A stretch of 64,000 bases of DNA from NCBI GenBank assembly GCA_965217605.1, contig CBDCJB010000012.1:372001-436000 (forward strand). The letters are read 5' to 3'. The notes under the pieces are model-generated. The model was not told where the DNA came from and ran no database searches. It saw only the letters and a program-made list of their open reading frames with translations. The position numbers and the translations under genes are program-made. This document shows, piece after piece, positions 16,264 through 25,171 of the stretch (positions within the stretch are counted from its first letter, which is position 1; the number at the start of each line of letters is the position of its first letter). Source of the stretch: JAYYZW01 sp965217605. Its GTDB lineage: Bacteria > Pseudomonadota > Gammaproteobacteria > Ga0077536.

Positions 16264-17090
16264 GCTTCGTCCGCCTGGATTGGCCGGTCATGCGTCAACG
16301 CAGGGATCATGCGCCGCGCCTGCGCAACGCGCGCGACATCGATGTCGGCAATAATGAAGCCTTCGTCTTCACCTCCGTCGGCCAAAACCATTCCCCACGG
16401 ATCGACGATCAGTGAATGCCCGTAGGTTCGCCTGCCCCAAGGCCTTTGACCGGGCTGATCGGGTGCGAAAATATAACATCCGGTTTCGATGGCTCGGGCC
16501 CGTATCAGCGTATGCCAGTGCGCTTCGCCTGTTTTTGCAGTAAACGCAGCGGGAATTGCAATGAAATCCGCACCCGCTTTTGCAATCTGTCGATAAAGAT
16601 GTGGAAACCGGACGTCGTAGCAGATCGTCAGCCCCAAGCGGCCCCACGGTAAATCCGCGATGACGGCCCGGTCGCCCGGTGTGACGCTCGATGATTCTTT
16701 GTAGTCCTGACCGTCCTTGATCGCAACGTCGAACAGGTGAACCTTATTGTAGGTCGCAGCGACATGACCTTTCGGCGTGATTAAGTGGCTGCGATTGTGC
16801 ACCTTACGATCGCGATGCTTGATCGGGATCGAACCGAGCAATAACCAGACGTCGAGTTCCGCCGCCAGGCGCTGAAAGTGCAGAAGCGCCGGATGTGTGA
16901 CGGCATCGAAACCGTTGTCGAAATACGCGCCGTCACTGCGTTCCAGGATGCAGAAATATTCTGGCAGACAAATGAGCGAGGCGTTCTCGCCAGCCGCTTC
17001 CCTGACCAGCGCATCGGCTGCGGCGATGTTGGCTTCCATGTCATCAGCGGCGCAATTTTGTACGCACGCCACCTTAAAGGAATCGCTCAT
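16260..17090 (-). CDS. Carbon-nitrogen hydrolase (nitrilase superfamily, Nit1/deaminated-glutathione-amidase-like)
   Basis: A 276-aa cytoplasmic amidase with the complete catalytic triad: E44 in CLPEYF, K116 in YNKVHLFD and C157 in TICYDVRFP, plus the GQRPWGRRTYGHSLIVDPWG block. These fit Nit1/NitFhit-type omega-amidases, which remove amide groups from alpha-keto amides or deaminated glutathione; exact substrate is uncertain. The TGA stop is made by the MITE A2 junction. Upstream, rraA would have ended about 28 bp before this start if the IS630 element and MITE A3 were absent, so the two were probably an operon. Confidence 0.85.
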   Translation of the reverse strand: MSDSFKVACVQNCAADDMEANIAAADALVREAAGENASLICLPEYFCILERSDGAYFDNGFDAVTHPALLHFQRLAAELDVWLLLGSIPIKHRDRKVHNRSHLITPKGHVAATYNKVHLFDVAIKDGQDYKESSSVTPGDRAVIADLPWGRLGLTICYDVRFPHLYRQIAKAGADFIAIPAAFTAKTGEAHWHTLIRARAIETGCYIFAPDQPGQRPWGRRTYGHSLIVDPWGMVLADGGEDEGFIIADIDVARVAQARRMIPALTHDRPIQADEA

Positions 17091-17117
17091 CGAACACTCC
17101 GTTACTTGTTATCTCAA

Positions 17118-18251
17118 CTAGTGTGCTGTCCCGCAAAGAAGTTTCGAAAGTCGGGCGAGTTTTTTCAAGATTGAGTCGGCGGTTGCGGTCCAGGCGAAAG
17201 GTATAGGGTTGGCGTTGTGCTGAGCAATATATCGCTCGATATGAGCAACGAGATCCTTCACATTCCGGAACGACCCGCGCTTGATAGCGCGCTGGCTGAT
17301 GAGACCAAACCAACGTTCGACCTGGTTGAGCCATGACGCGTAGGTTGGCGTGAAGTGGACGTGAAATCGAGGGCGTCGAGCGAACCAGGCACGGACTTTG
17401 GGATGCTTATGCGTGCCATAGTTGTCCATCACCAGATGAACATCCAGCGCGGCGGGAACACTTTTCTCGAGATGATTCAGGAAGGACAGCAATTCCTGGT
17501 GACGATGCCGCGCTTTGCACTGCCCGATGACCGTGCCGTTGGCGATATCGAGCGCCGCGAACAACGTGGTCGTGCCATGTCGAAAGTAATTATGGGTGAC
17601 ACCCTCGACATAACCGAGCCCCATCGGCAGAACCGGCTGACTGCGTTCCAATGCCTGGATCTGGCTTTTTTCGTCAACGCACAATACCAGGGCATTATCG
17701 GGTGGATTCAAGTACAAACCGACAATATCGCGCACCTTGTCGACGAAGAAGGGAGCGGTCGAGAGTTTGAACGTGCGGCTGCGATAGGGCTGGATCCCAA
17801 ACAGCGTGAAATACCGATGAACGGTACTCTTCGAGGGCGCGGTCTCCCGTGCAAACGAACGCGTGCTCCAATAGGTCGCGTTCTCCGGTCGCTCGCTCAG
17901 CACCTTTTGCATCAAGCGTGCAACCTCATCGTCATCATATGTGCGCCGACGATGGCCCGGCGGCAGATCATACAATCCGACAATCCCGTTGGCGATATAC
18001 CGGCGACACCCATTTGTGACCGTCGGATTGGATACATCGAGCTTTCTGGCAATCGCGCTGTTAGACAGCCCATCGGCTGCCATCATGACGATCTTTGCGC
18101 GCCGTGCCAGCGCATGCGGCAGACTGCGCGACCTCGCGTAACTGTTGAGGACCTCGTGTTCCTCCTCGCTCAGTTTAACCGTAAAGGATCTGGGTCGACC
18201 GGTAACCATCGGCTGGCTCCTGCATGACACAATAGCCGATCTGATCATCAC
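17118..18251 (-). CDS. IS630-family transposase
   Basis: A 377-aa DDE transposase of the Tc1/mariner-like IS630 group. An N-terminal helix-turn-helix region lies at about 28-90 (LSNSAIARKLDVSNPTVTNGCRRYI), then winged helix, then the catalytic residues D193 (CVDEKSQ), D276 (VMDNYGTHK) and E312 (SWLNQVERWF). The ORF is intact. Start could be ATG 18251 or the internal MVTGRPRS at residue 15. The stop codon reaches 3 bp into the flanking DNA. A long antisense ORF is a coding shadow. Confidence 0.92.
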   Translation of the reverse strand: MMIRSAIVSCRSQPMVTGRPRSFTVKLSEEEHEVLNSYARSRSLPHALARRAKIVMMAADGLSNSAIARKLDVSNPTVTNGCRRYIANGIVGLYDLPPGHRRRTYDDDEVARLMQKVLSERPENATYWSTRSFARETAPSKSTVHRYFTLFGIQPYRSRTFKLSTAPFFVDKVRDIVGLYLNPPDNALVLCVDEKSQIQALERSQPVLPMGLGYVEGVTHNYFRHGTTTLFAALDIANGTVIGQCKARHRHQELLSFLNHLEKSVPAALDVHLVMDNYGTHKHPKVRAWFARRPRFHVHFTPTYASWLNQVERWFGLISQRAIKRGSFRNVKDLVAHIERYIAQHNANPIPFAWTATADSILKKLARLSKLLCGTAH

Positions 18252-18285
18252 GACTTATGAAAGTTCATCGTGGGACAGCACACTA
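17119..18285 (-). mobile_element. IS630-family insertion sequence (1163 bp, 17121-18283, TA duplication)
   Basis: Terminal inverted repeats begin GTGTGCTGTCCC at both ends and stay similar for about 33 bp (left GCAAAGAAGTTTCGAAAGTCG, right complement ACGATGAACTTTCATAAGTCG). TA flanks each side at 17119-17120 and 18284-18285, in the context CTAG favoured by IS630. The right TA is also the left target dinucleotide of MITE A3, so the two elements abut with no host sequence between them. The MITE at 42952-43110 has matching ends. Confidence 0.9.
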
Positions 18286-18428
18286 GAAGCGGTCTCAAAA
18301 TTCGTGTGGAACGTTGATACTGCGTTGCGCAACCTCCTGCGGTACTCATTTATTGGCATATAAACTGCGCTCCTCGTAGGCTGCGCGCCTTGGCTGAACG
18401 CCCCAGCTGAATTTTGAGACCACTTCTA
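18284..18428. mobile_element. Family A MITE, copy A3 (141 bp, TA duplication), abutting the IS630 element
   Basis: Ends GAAGCGGTCTCAAAATTCGT at 18286 and complemented GAAGTGGTCTCAAAATTCAG ending at 18426. The conserved core (CGAGGAGCGCAG, AATAAATGAG, GCAACGCAG, ATCAACG) is in the opposite orientation to copies A2, A4 and A5. TA flanks it; the left TA is shared with the IS630 element. The right end completes the TAG stop of rraA. Removing A3 and the IS630 element gives TAG again, so the stop codon type is unchanged. Confidence 0.82.
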
Positions 18429-18908
18429 CGCGATTGCGGATTCCGCCACGACCACGCCATCTTCATCCGCATAAAGATAGTCTCCCGGTTTGATCGTGAC
18501 GTCCGCGAATCGCAGTTCAACGTCTCGTTCGCCAGCGCCCTTTTTTACGCTCTTACGCGGATTGGTCGCGAGCGCCTTAACACCGATGGGGATCTTTGCT
18601 ACCGCGGTTGCGTCGCGGATACATCCATTTACGATAATGCCGGACCAGTTGTTTTGCTGCCCGAGGAGAGCGAGCATATCGCCCACCAAAGCGCAGCGTA
18701 AAGAACCGCCGCCGTCGACCACAAGCACTCGATCTACGCCCGGCTCTTCCAGAGCGCCGCGCACCAAGCTGTTGTCTTCGAATACCTTTACGGTGGTAAC
18801 CGGACCTTCAAAGCGCCGCGTTCCACCAAAATCCTGAAAAATCGGGGCTGCAACCCGCAAGGCTTCGCCATAATCGTCATAAAGATCGGCTGTCGCTCGT
18901 CCACTCAT
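18426..18908 (-). CDS. rraA: RraA-family protein (regulator of RNase E activity / HMG aldolase-like)
   Basis: A 160-aa RraA-fold protein of normal length, opening with DLYDDYGEALRVAAPIFQDFGG as in E. coli RraA, which binds RNase E and inhibits it. The sequence also retains the full GD-x20-RD motif of class II 4-hydroxy-4-methyl-2-oxoglutarate aldolases (GDMLA to NGCIRDA, exactly 20 residues between), which E. coli RraA has partly lost. So it may be an aldolase or oxaloacetate decarboxylase rather than, or as well as, an RNase E regulator. The stop TAG is completed by MITE A3. It follows glmU by 20 bp. Confidence 0.82.
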   Translation of the reverse strand: MSGRATADLYDDYGEALRVAAPIFQDFGGTRRFEGPVTTVKVFEDNSLVRGALEEPGVDRVLVVDGGGSLRCALVGDMLALLGQQNNWSGIIVNGCIRDATAVAKIPIGVKALATNPRKSVKKGAGERDVELRFADVTIKPGDYLYADEDGVVVAESAIA

Positions 18909-18928
18909 AGGGCAGCAGGGCTCGAAAA

Positions 18929-20296
18929 TTATTTCTTATCTTTTTGCGGTCGCTTCCAGCCGGCCAGCGTTTTCTGGCGTACGCGACTGATGACCAGTTG
19001 ATCGGCCTCAACGTCCTCCGTCACGGTCGTACCGGCGCCGATCGTAACACCTCTTCCAATGGTGACGGGCGCGACTAGTTCCGTGTTGGATCCGACGAAT
19101 ACATCGTCTTCAAGGGTGGTCTTGTGTTTACGCGCGCCGTCGTAGTTGCACGTGATCGTTCCGGCCCCCACGTTTACCCGGCGCCCGATCTCCGCATCGC
19201 CCACATAACTCAAGTGGTTCACTTTACTGCCGGCTGCAATATCCGCTTGCTTGATCTCTACGAAATTTCCGATATGAACCTCGGTTCCCAAGCGTGATTC
19301 AGGACGGATGCGGGAAAACGGGCCGATGCGTGAGCCCTCCCCTATGCTCGCCGACTCGAGTACGCAATTCGGCAGAATATTCACGCCATCGTCAATTTCA
19401 CAGTCCGCAATGACATTATTTGGACCGATTGTGATGTTGTTTCCCAAACGCACCCGCCCTTCAAAGATTACATTGACATCGATAATGACATCGCGCCCGC
19501 ATTGAAGATCACCACGGATATCGACACGTTCAGGATCGACGAGCGTTACACCTGCATCCATCAAGACATCTGCAATGCGGCGTTGGTACTGACGCTCGAC
19601 TTGGGCCAGCTGGCGCCGATCGTTGACGCCCATGGCCTCTTCAGGATCGTCGATCATCACACCTTTGACGGCGACCCCCTCCGCGACAGCCATGGCCACG
19701 CAATCCGTCAGATAGTATTCGCCTTGGGCGTTGTCGTTATCGAGTTTCGGGATCCAGGATTCGAGGTAGGTCGCGGATATCGCCATAATCCCAGTGTTGA
19801 TTTCCGAAATTTCCAGTTCCGCCTCGTTGCCGTCTTTGTGCTCGACGATGCGTTCGATGCTGCTGGATTCGTCACGGATGATTCGTCCGTATCCGTACGG
19901 GTCGGGCATGCTCACGGTAAGTAACGCGAATCCGGTTTTCATCGCCGCTGAAACCAATCGATCGAGCGACGACTTCCTGAGTAAGGGCACATCGCCATAG
20001 AGAATGAGCACGGTAGAACCACCGGAAACGTGGGGTAGCGCCTGCGCGACGGCGTGTCCGGTACCGAGTTGTTCCGCTTGTTCTACCCAGGTGATCTCAC
20101 GATGAGAGAGTGCCTCGATCAGTCGCTGGCCACCGTGTCCGTAGACGACTACCGGGACTTGATCGGTGACCGCCGCCGCCGTATAGAGCAGGTGCTCTAC
20201 CATGGGTTTCCCGGCAATCGGATGGAGGACTTTCGGCAGGTCGGAGTGCATGCGCTTGCCCTGGCCGGCGGCAAGGACAACTACGGATATGGACAT
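18929..20296 (-). CDS. glmU: Bifunctional UDP-N-acetylglucosamine pyrophosphorylase / glucosamine-1-phosphate acetyltransferase
   Basis: GlmU makes UDP-GlcNAc for peptidoglycan and LPS. The 455-aa protein has the N-terminal uridylyltransferase domain (VLAAGQGKRMHSDLPKVLHP, residues 7-26; YGDVPLL; EINTGIMA) and a C-terminal left-handed beta-helix with hexapeptide repeats and the acetyltransferase motif LSYVGDAEIGRRVNVGAGT followed by NYDGARKHKT. It lies 8 bp after atpC, the classical atp-glmU arrangement. glmS is not next to it. Confidence 0.96.
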   Translation of the reverse strand: MSISVVVLAAGQGKRMHSDLPKVLHPIAGKPMVEHLLYTAAAVTDQVPVVVYGHGGQRLIEALSHREITWVEQAEQLGTGHAVAQALPHVSGGSTVLILYGDVPLLRKSSLDRLVSAAMKTGFALLTVSMPDPYGYGRIIRDESSSIERIVEHKDGNEAELEISEINTGIMAISATYLESWIPKLDNDNAQGEYYLTDCVAMAVAEGVAVKGVMIDDPEEAMGVNDRRQLAQVERQYQRRIADVLMDAGVTLVDPERVDIRGDLQCGRDVIIDVNVIFEGRVRLGNNITIGPNNVIADCEIDDGVNILPNCVLESASIGEGSRIGPFSRIRPESRLGTEVHIGNFVEIKQADIAAGSKVNHLSYVGDAEIGRRVNVGAGTITCNYDGARKHKTTLEDDVFVGSNTELVAPVTIGRGVTIGAGTTVTEDVEADQLVISRVRQKTLAGWKRPQKDKK

Positions 20297-20304
20297 AAGA
20301 ACGC

Positions 20305-20730
20305 CTAACGCTGGGTGCGGCGGCGCAGCCTTTGAATGGTCTGTAACTGTGCAGCAGTCTCGGCATATTCTGCAAGCGCCTTGGCGTAATCTATCTCCGC
20401 ACTAGTGTCGGAGAGTGCCTGTTCTGCTGCTTCCTTTGCTTTGAGCACGGCTGCCTCGTCCAGGTCTTCGGCGCGTACCGCAGTATCGGACAGAATCGTC
20501 ACGACGCGCGGCTGAACTTCGAGCATACCGCCGGAAACATAGAATGCCTCTTCTGCCCCTTCGCTGAACTTGAGGCGGACCTCACCCGGGCCGAGCTGCG
20601 TCAGCATCGGAGTATGCCCCGGCGCGATACCGACTTCGCCCAACGCCGCGGGCGCGAAAATCATTTCTGCGAGACCTGAGAAAATCTCGCGCTCGGCGCT
20701 GACGATATCGACATGTACGGTCATAGCCAT
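20305..20730 (-). CDS. atpC: ATP synthase F1 epsilon subunit
   Basis: A 141-aa central-stalk subunit. The N-terminal beta-sandwich holds VDIVSAEREIFSGLAEMIFAPA and GEVGIAPGHTPMLTQLGPGEVR; the C-terminal helical hairpin (from about 88) is rich in Ala/Glu and ends RLRRRTQR. It couples rotation between gamma and the c-ring and can inhibit ATP hydrolysis. It is the last subunit gene of the atp operon, 6 bp after atpD. Confidence 0.95.
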   Translation of the reverse strand: MAMTVHVDIVSAEREIFSGLAEMIFAPAALGEVGIAPGHTPMLTQLGPGEVRLKFSEGAEEAFYVSGGMLEVQPRVVTILSDTAVRAEDLDEAAVLKAKEAAEQALSDTSAEIDYAKALAEYAETAAQLQTIQRLRRRTQR

Positions 20731-20736
20731 GACTGA

Positions 20737-22113
20737 TTAAATAGTCTTCCCTTTTTCAATCGCTTCATCGATGGAGCCCACCATATAGAAAGCCTGTTCC
20801 GGAAGGTCGTCGTGCTCGCCCGCGACGATGGCCTGGAAGCCTGCGATCGTATCCTTGAGCGAAACGTATTTGCCCGCGCTTCCGGTGAACACTTCCGCGA
20901 CGAAGAACGGTTGTGACAGGAAGCGTTGAATCTTGCGCGCGCGTGAAACCGTCAGTTTGTCTTCTTCGGACAGCTCGTCCATGCCCAGGATCGCGATGAT
21001 GTCACGCAGCTCTTTATATCGTTGCAAGGTATTTTGCACCGTACGTGCGGTATCGTAGTGCTCTTGCCCAACGACCAGGGGATCGAGCTGCCGGCTCGTC
21101 GAATCTAGCGGATCGACAGCGGGGTAAATACCGAGCTCGGCGATCTGGCGCGATAACACGACGGTCGCATCCAGGTGCGCAAAGGTCGTTGCAGGTGATG
21201 GATCGGTCAGGTCGTCGGCCGGGACGTAAACGGCTTGAATCGAGGTAATGGACCCGGTCTTGGTCGACGTGATCCGTTCCTGCAGGCGACCCATCTCCTC
21301 CGCGAGCGTGGGTTGATAGCCCACGGCTGACGGCATGCGCCCGAGCAGCGCCGAGACTTCGACACCGGCCAGTGTGAATCGATAGATATTGTCGATGAAC
21401 AGCAATACGTCGCGTCCCTCGTCGCGAAATTTCTCTGCGATGGTCAAGCCGGTGAGCCCCACACGGAGGCGGTTGCCCGGCGGCTCGTTCATTTGGCCGT
21501 AGACCAACGACACTTTATTGAGGACGTCGGACTCCTTCATTTCATGATAAAAGTCGTTGCCCTCTCGGGTCCGTTCGCCGACGCCGGCAAAAACCGAGTA
21601 GCCGCTGTGCTCGATCGCAATATTACGGATGAGCTCCATCATGTTGACGGTCTTGCCGACTCCAGCGCCGCCGAACAATCCAACCTTACCGCCCTTCGCA
21701 AACGGGCAGATCAGGTCGATGACCTTGATCCCCGTCTCGAGTAATTCAGTCGCCGGTGAGAGATCGACGAATTGCGGTGCATCACGGTGGATGACCATGC
21801 GTTCTTCTTCGCCGATGGGACCCAGTTCGTCGATCGGATCACCCAGCACGTTCATGATGCGTCCGAGTGTCTTAACACCGACTGGGATCTTGATACCGTC
21901 TCCCGTGTTTGTCACCTCCAATCCGCGTTTCAGACCATCGGTTGATCCGAGCGCAATGGTTCTTACAACACCATCGCCGAGCTGCTGTTGCACCTCGAGT
22001 GTGATATCAGTGTTCTCGATTTCGAGGGCGTCATAAATATTCGGCACTGCGTTGGTCGGAAACTCGACGTCCACGACTGCGCCAATGACTTGAACAACGT
22101 CTCCAGAACTCAT
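20737..22113 (-). CDS. atpD: ATP synthase F1 beta subunit
   Basis: The 458-aa catalytic subunit. Walker A GGAGVGKT (about 150-157), GERTREGNDFY, Walker B VLLFIDNIYRFT and ALLGRMPSAVGYQPTL are all present. One difference from the common LLFVDNIYRFT is an Ile at the third position, which is conservative. Three copies alternate with alpha in the F1 head, where ATP is made. The gene sits between atpG and atpC in the usual order. Confidence 0.98.
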   Translation of the reverse strand: MSSGDVVQVIGAVVDVEFPTNAVPNIYDALEIENTDITLEVQQQLGDGVVRTIALGSTDGLKRGLEVTNTGDGIKIPVGVKTLGRIMNVLGDPIDELGPIGEEERMVIHRDAPQFVDLSPATELLETGIKVIDLICPFAKGGKVGLFGGAGVGKTVNMMELIRNIAIEHSGYSVFAGVGERTREGNDFYHEMKESDVLNKVSLVYGQMNEPPGNRLRVGLTGLTIAEKFRDEGRDVLLFIDNIYRFTLAGVEVSALLGRMPSAVGYQPTLAEEMGRLQERITSTKTGSITSIQAVYVPADDLTDPSPATTFAHLDATVVLSRQIAELGIYPAVDPLDSTSRQLDPLVVGQEHYDTARTVQNTLQRYKELRDIIAILGMDELSEEDKLTVSRARKIQRFLSQPFFVAEVFTGSAGKYVSLKDTIAGFQAIVAGEHDDLPEQAFYMVGSIDEAIEKGKTI

Positions 22114-22162
22114 CTTTTGAAGTTCCTCATTTAATTAGATATTAAAGCCGAGCCTCGATTCG

Positions 22163-23023
22163 CTATACCGCAGCTGCACCGCCAACGATCTCTGAAAGCT
22201 CTTGCGTAATAGCCGCCTGCCTGGCCTTGTTATAGACGAGCTGCAATTCATCGATCATCTTACCGGCATTATCCGAAGCGGATTTCATCGCAACCATGCG
22301 CGCGGCTTGTTCGCAGGCAATATTCTCGACGACGCCCTGGTATACCAGCGACTCGATGTATCGTGACAGCAACTGGTCCATGACTTCGGGCGCCTCGGGT
22401 TCGTAGATGTAGTCCCAATGGTGTTTCAAATCGTCCGTATCTTCAGGCACAAGCGGCAGGATCTGTTCGAACGTAGGCGTCTGCGTCATTGAATTGACGA
22501 ATTCGTTGAATACCAGATAAACGCGATCGACCGTTTTTTCGTGAAAGGCGTCCAGCATGATTTTGATCGTACCGATCAAGCTTTCCAGCGGCGGCGCATC
22601 ACCCAGATGACTGGCCTGGCCAACGATGTTGCCACCGATACGCGAGAAAAATCCGATACCCTTGTTACCGATGATACAGAGATCGAGCTCCTTGCCTTCT
22701 TCTTCCCAGGCCTGAAACTCTCTCAGTGCCTGGCGAAACAGGTTGCCATTCAATCCACCGCATAAACCGCGGTCAGTCGTTACCAGGATTAAACCGATGC
22801 GCTTGACCTCGCGTTCCAACAGGAAAGGATGGTGATATTCGGTGTGCGCATGCGCGATGTGCGCTACGACGTTTCGCATCTTGTCGGCGTAAGGCCGCGC
22901 GGCGCGCATGCGGTCCTGAGCCTTGCGCATCTTGCTCGCGGCGACCATTTCCATGGCCTTGGTGATCTTCTGCGTATTCTTGACGCTTGCGATCTGAGTG
23001 CGAATTTCTTTGGCTGCTGCCAT
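22163..23023 (-). CDS. atpG: ATP synthase F1 gamma subunit
   Basis: The 286-aa rotor shaft. It starts MAAAKEIRTQIASVKNTQKITKAMEMVAASKMRKAQ, the highly conserved N-terminal coiled-coil helix, has the TDRGLCGGLNGN motif at about 84-95 and ends with the complementary C-terminal helix (NAGKMIDELQLVYNKARQAA). Operon position between atpA and atpD is canonical. Confidence 0.97.
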   Translation of the reverse strand: MAAAKEIRTQIASVKNTQKITKAMEMVAASKMRKAQDRMRAARPYADKMRNVVAHIAHAHTEYHHPFLLEREVKRIGLILVTTDRGLCGGLNGNLFRQALREFQAWEEEGKELDLCIIGNKGIGFFSRIGGNIVGQASHLGDAPPLESLIGTIKIMLDAFHEKTVDRVYLVFNEFVNSMTQTPTFEQILPLVPEDTDDLKHHWDYIYEPEAPEVMDQLLSRYIESLVYQGVVENIACEQAARMVAMKSASDNAGKMIDELQLVYNKARQAAITQELSEIVGGAAAV

Positions 23024-23044
23024 GTCTACCGCTCGCTTCGGCCG

Positions 23045-24586
23045 TTACCAGCTATGGTTCGCCTTGAAATCATCGACGGCGGCTTTGAGTGCCGCTTCGA
23101 TATCATCGTCGAAGTCACCCGTCGAATTGATCTTGTCGACTAAGTCAGCATGCGACGAACTCATATAGCTGTGCAGCGCTGACTCGAAATCTCCGACTTT
23201 TTCGAGTTCGATATCGTCTACGTAACCATTTTCCACGGCGAAGAGGCTTACGGCCATGATGGCGATCGACAATGGGGTGTATTGCGTTTGCTTCATCAAC
23301 TCCATCACGCGCTGGCCGCGCTCGAGCTGCTTGCGCGTCGCTTCGTCGAGATCGGAGGCGAATTGTGCGAACGCCGCCAGTTCACGGTATTGGGCTAACG
23401 CGAGACGGATGCCACCGCCGAGCTTTTTAATGACCTTTGTCTGCGCGGCGCCTCCGACGCGTGAAACTGAAAGCCCGGCATTGATCGCCGGACGAAAGCC
23501 CGAGTTAAAGAGATCCGTTTCGAGATAAATCTGTCCGTCCGTAATCGATATCACATTCGTGGGAACGAACGCGGATACGTCGCCAGCCTGCGTTTCGATG
23601 ATCGGTAAGGCCGTCAATGAACCGGTTTTACCTTTGATTGCGCCGTTCGAAACTTGCTCGACCGCTTCAGCATTGATGCGCGAGGCGCGTTCCAACAGGC
23701 GCGAATGCAAGTAAAAAACGTCGCCCGGGTAGGCTTCGCGTCCGGGCGGACGCCGTAGGAGCAGCGACACCTGGCGATAGGCCCAGGCCTGCTTGGTCAG
23801 ATCATCGTAAATAATGAGCGCGTCTTCTCCACGATCGCGAAAGTATTCGCCCATCGCGCATCCCGAATACGGCGCAATGTACTGCATAGCCGCCGAATCA
23901 GATGCAGTTGCGGCAACGACGATCGTGTGTTCCATCGCACCGTGTTCATCGAGCTTACGAATGACTGTGTTGATCGAAGATGCCTTTTGGCCGATGGCAA
24001 CATAAATGCACTTAATTCCCGTGCCTTTTTGATTGATGATCGTGTCGATGGCGACGGCGGTCTTGCCGGTCTGTCGATCGCCGGTGATCAGTTCGCGCTG
24101 ACCCCGCCCGACAGGCACCATCGAGTCGATCGATTTCAATCCGGTTTGCACCGGCTCGCTGACCGATTGGCGCTGAATGACACCTGGCGCGATCTTCTCG
24201 ATAGGCTCAGAGTGCTCACTGACGACCTCACCCTTGCCATCGATGGGCGCGCCGAGTGAATTGACGACTCGACCGAGCAATGCTTCTCCAACCGGCACTT
24301 CGAGGATGCGTCCCGTACAACGGCAGGTATCGCCCTCTGTAATGTGTTCGTACTTACCGAGAATCACGGACCCGACTGAATCTTGCTCGAGGTTGAGCGC
24401 CAGGCCGTAGACCCCGCCTGGAAATTCGATCATTTCCCCTTGCATGACGTCGCTCAGCCCATGAATACGGGCGATGCCGTCGGTCAAGCTGACCACCGTA
24501 CCTTCGGTGCGGGCTTCCGTTTGCAGACCGAGATCTTCAATCTTCTTTTTGATCAGTTCGCTGATTTCTGTGGCACTGATGCTCAT
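23045..24586 (-). CDS. atpA: ATP synthase F1 alpha subunit
   Basis: The 513-aa regulatory nucleotide-binding subunit, with Walker A GDRQTGKTA (about 169-177), the Walker B region ALIIYDDLTKQAWAYRQ, and the PPGREAYPGDVFYLHSRLLER segment. It starts MSISATEISELIKKKI, which binds delta (atpH product). Length and sequence are canonical. Confidence 0.98.
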   Translation of the reverse strand: MSISATEISELIKKKIEDLGLQTEARTEGTVVSLTDGIARIHGLSDVMQGEMIEFPGGVYGLALNLEQDSVGSVILGKYEHITEGDTCRCTGRILEVPVGEALLGRVVNSLGAPIDGKGEVVSEHSEPIEKIAPGVIQRQSVSEPVQTGLKSIDSMVPVGRGQRELITGDRQTGKTAVAIDTIINQKGTGIKCIYVAIGQKASSINTVIRKLDEHGAMEHTIVVAATASDSAAMQYIAPYSGCAMGEYFRDRGEDALIIYDDLTKQAWAYRQVSLLLRRPPGREAYPGDVFYLHSRLLERASRINAEAVEQVSNGAIKGKTGSLTALPIIETQAGDVSAFVPTNVISITDGQIYLETDLFNSGFRPAINAGLSVSRVGGAAQTKVIKKLGGGIRLALAQYRELAAFAQFASDLDEATRKQLERGQRVMELMKQTQYTPLSIAIMAVSLFAVENGYVDDIELEKVGDFESALHSYMSSSHADLVDKINSTGDFDDDIEAALKAAVDDFKANHSW

Positions 24587-24629
24587 GGCAATCCTCTGAG
24601 GCGAAAGTTAAGTATTTTCGTATGCGTTG

Positions 24630-25163
24630 CTAAATTAGATCTTGTCCCAGGTCCGACAGGCGGCGGCGCAGCGATAAATCGGTGACGGAATCTCCGATCT
24701 TGATGACCGCTCCCCCGATCAGTTGGGGGTCCACTGCCGTTTCGAGTTCGCAAGCCTTTCCAACCCGCGCGGAAATTGAATCGCTGATCCTGCGACTTTC
24801 GCTGGCATCGAGCGGATAGGCGGACGTGACTTCGACAGTAACCAGGCCCGCAGCATTTGCACGCCGGCGTTCGAAGAGCTCTGATATCTGAGGCGCCAGC
24901 TCGATTCTTTCCGCCTCGACCAGTACCTGGATGAAATTCCAGCTTTCGTCGGTCAAACGTCCCCCGAGTATGTCTGCCATGAGATCGACGATTTGCTCGC
25001 CTGTGATCTTCGGGTGGCCGATCAATTGGGAGAGATCAGGGTCGGAAACGGCAATGGCAAGGGCCTCGAGCATGACCGACCAGTCATCGACACGCCCCTG
25101 CTCGACGGCGTATCTGAAGGCTGCCGCAGCATATGGGCGTGCGATGGTTAATTTTTCCTGCAT
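24630..25163 (-). CDS. atpH: ATP synthase F1 delta subunit
   Basis: A 177-aa peripheral-stalk subunit (OSCP-like). It begins MQEKLTIARPYAAAAFRYAVEQG, with the RPYAxAxF motif that contacts alpha, and closes with PQLIGGAVIKIGDSVTDLSLRRRL, a C-terminal hallmark. It connects F1 to the b-subunits. Located between atpF and atpA. Confidence 0.96.
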   Translation of the reverse strand: MQEKLTIARPYAAAAFRYAVEQGRVDDWSVMLEALAIAVSDPDLSQLIGHPKITGEQIVDLMADILGGRLTDESWNFIQVLVEAERIELAPQISELFERRRANAAGLVTVEVTSAYPLDASESRRISDSISARVGKACELETAVDPQLIGGAVIKIGDSVTDLSLRRRLSDLGQDLI

Positions 25164-25171
25164 GACGCGTC

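Noticed and set aside
17355..18227. Long plus-strand ORF (290 aa) opposite the IS630 transposase
   Set aside because: Antisense shadow of an intact transposase with no protein features of its own.
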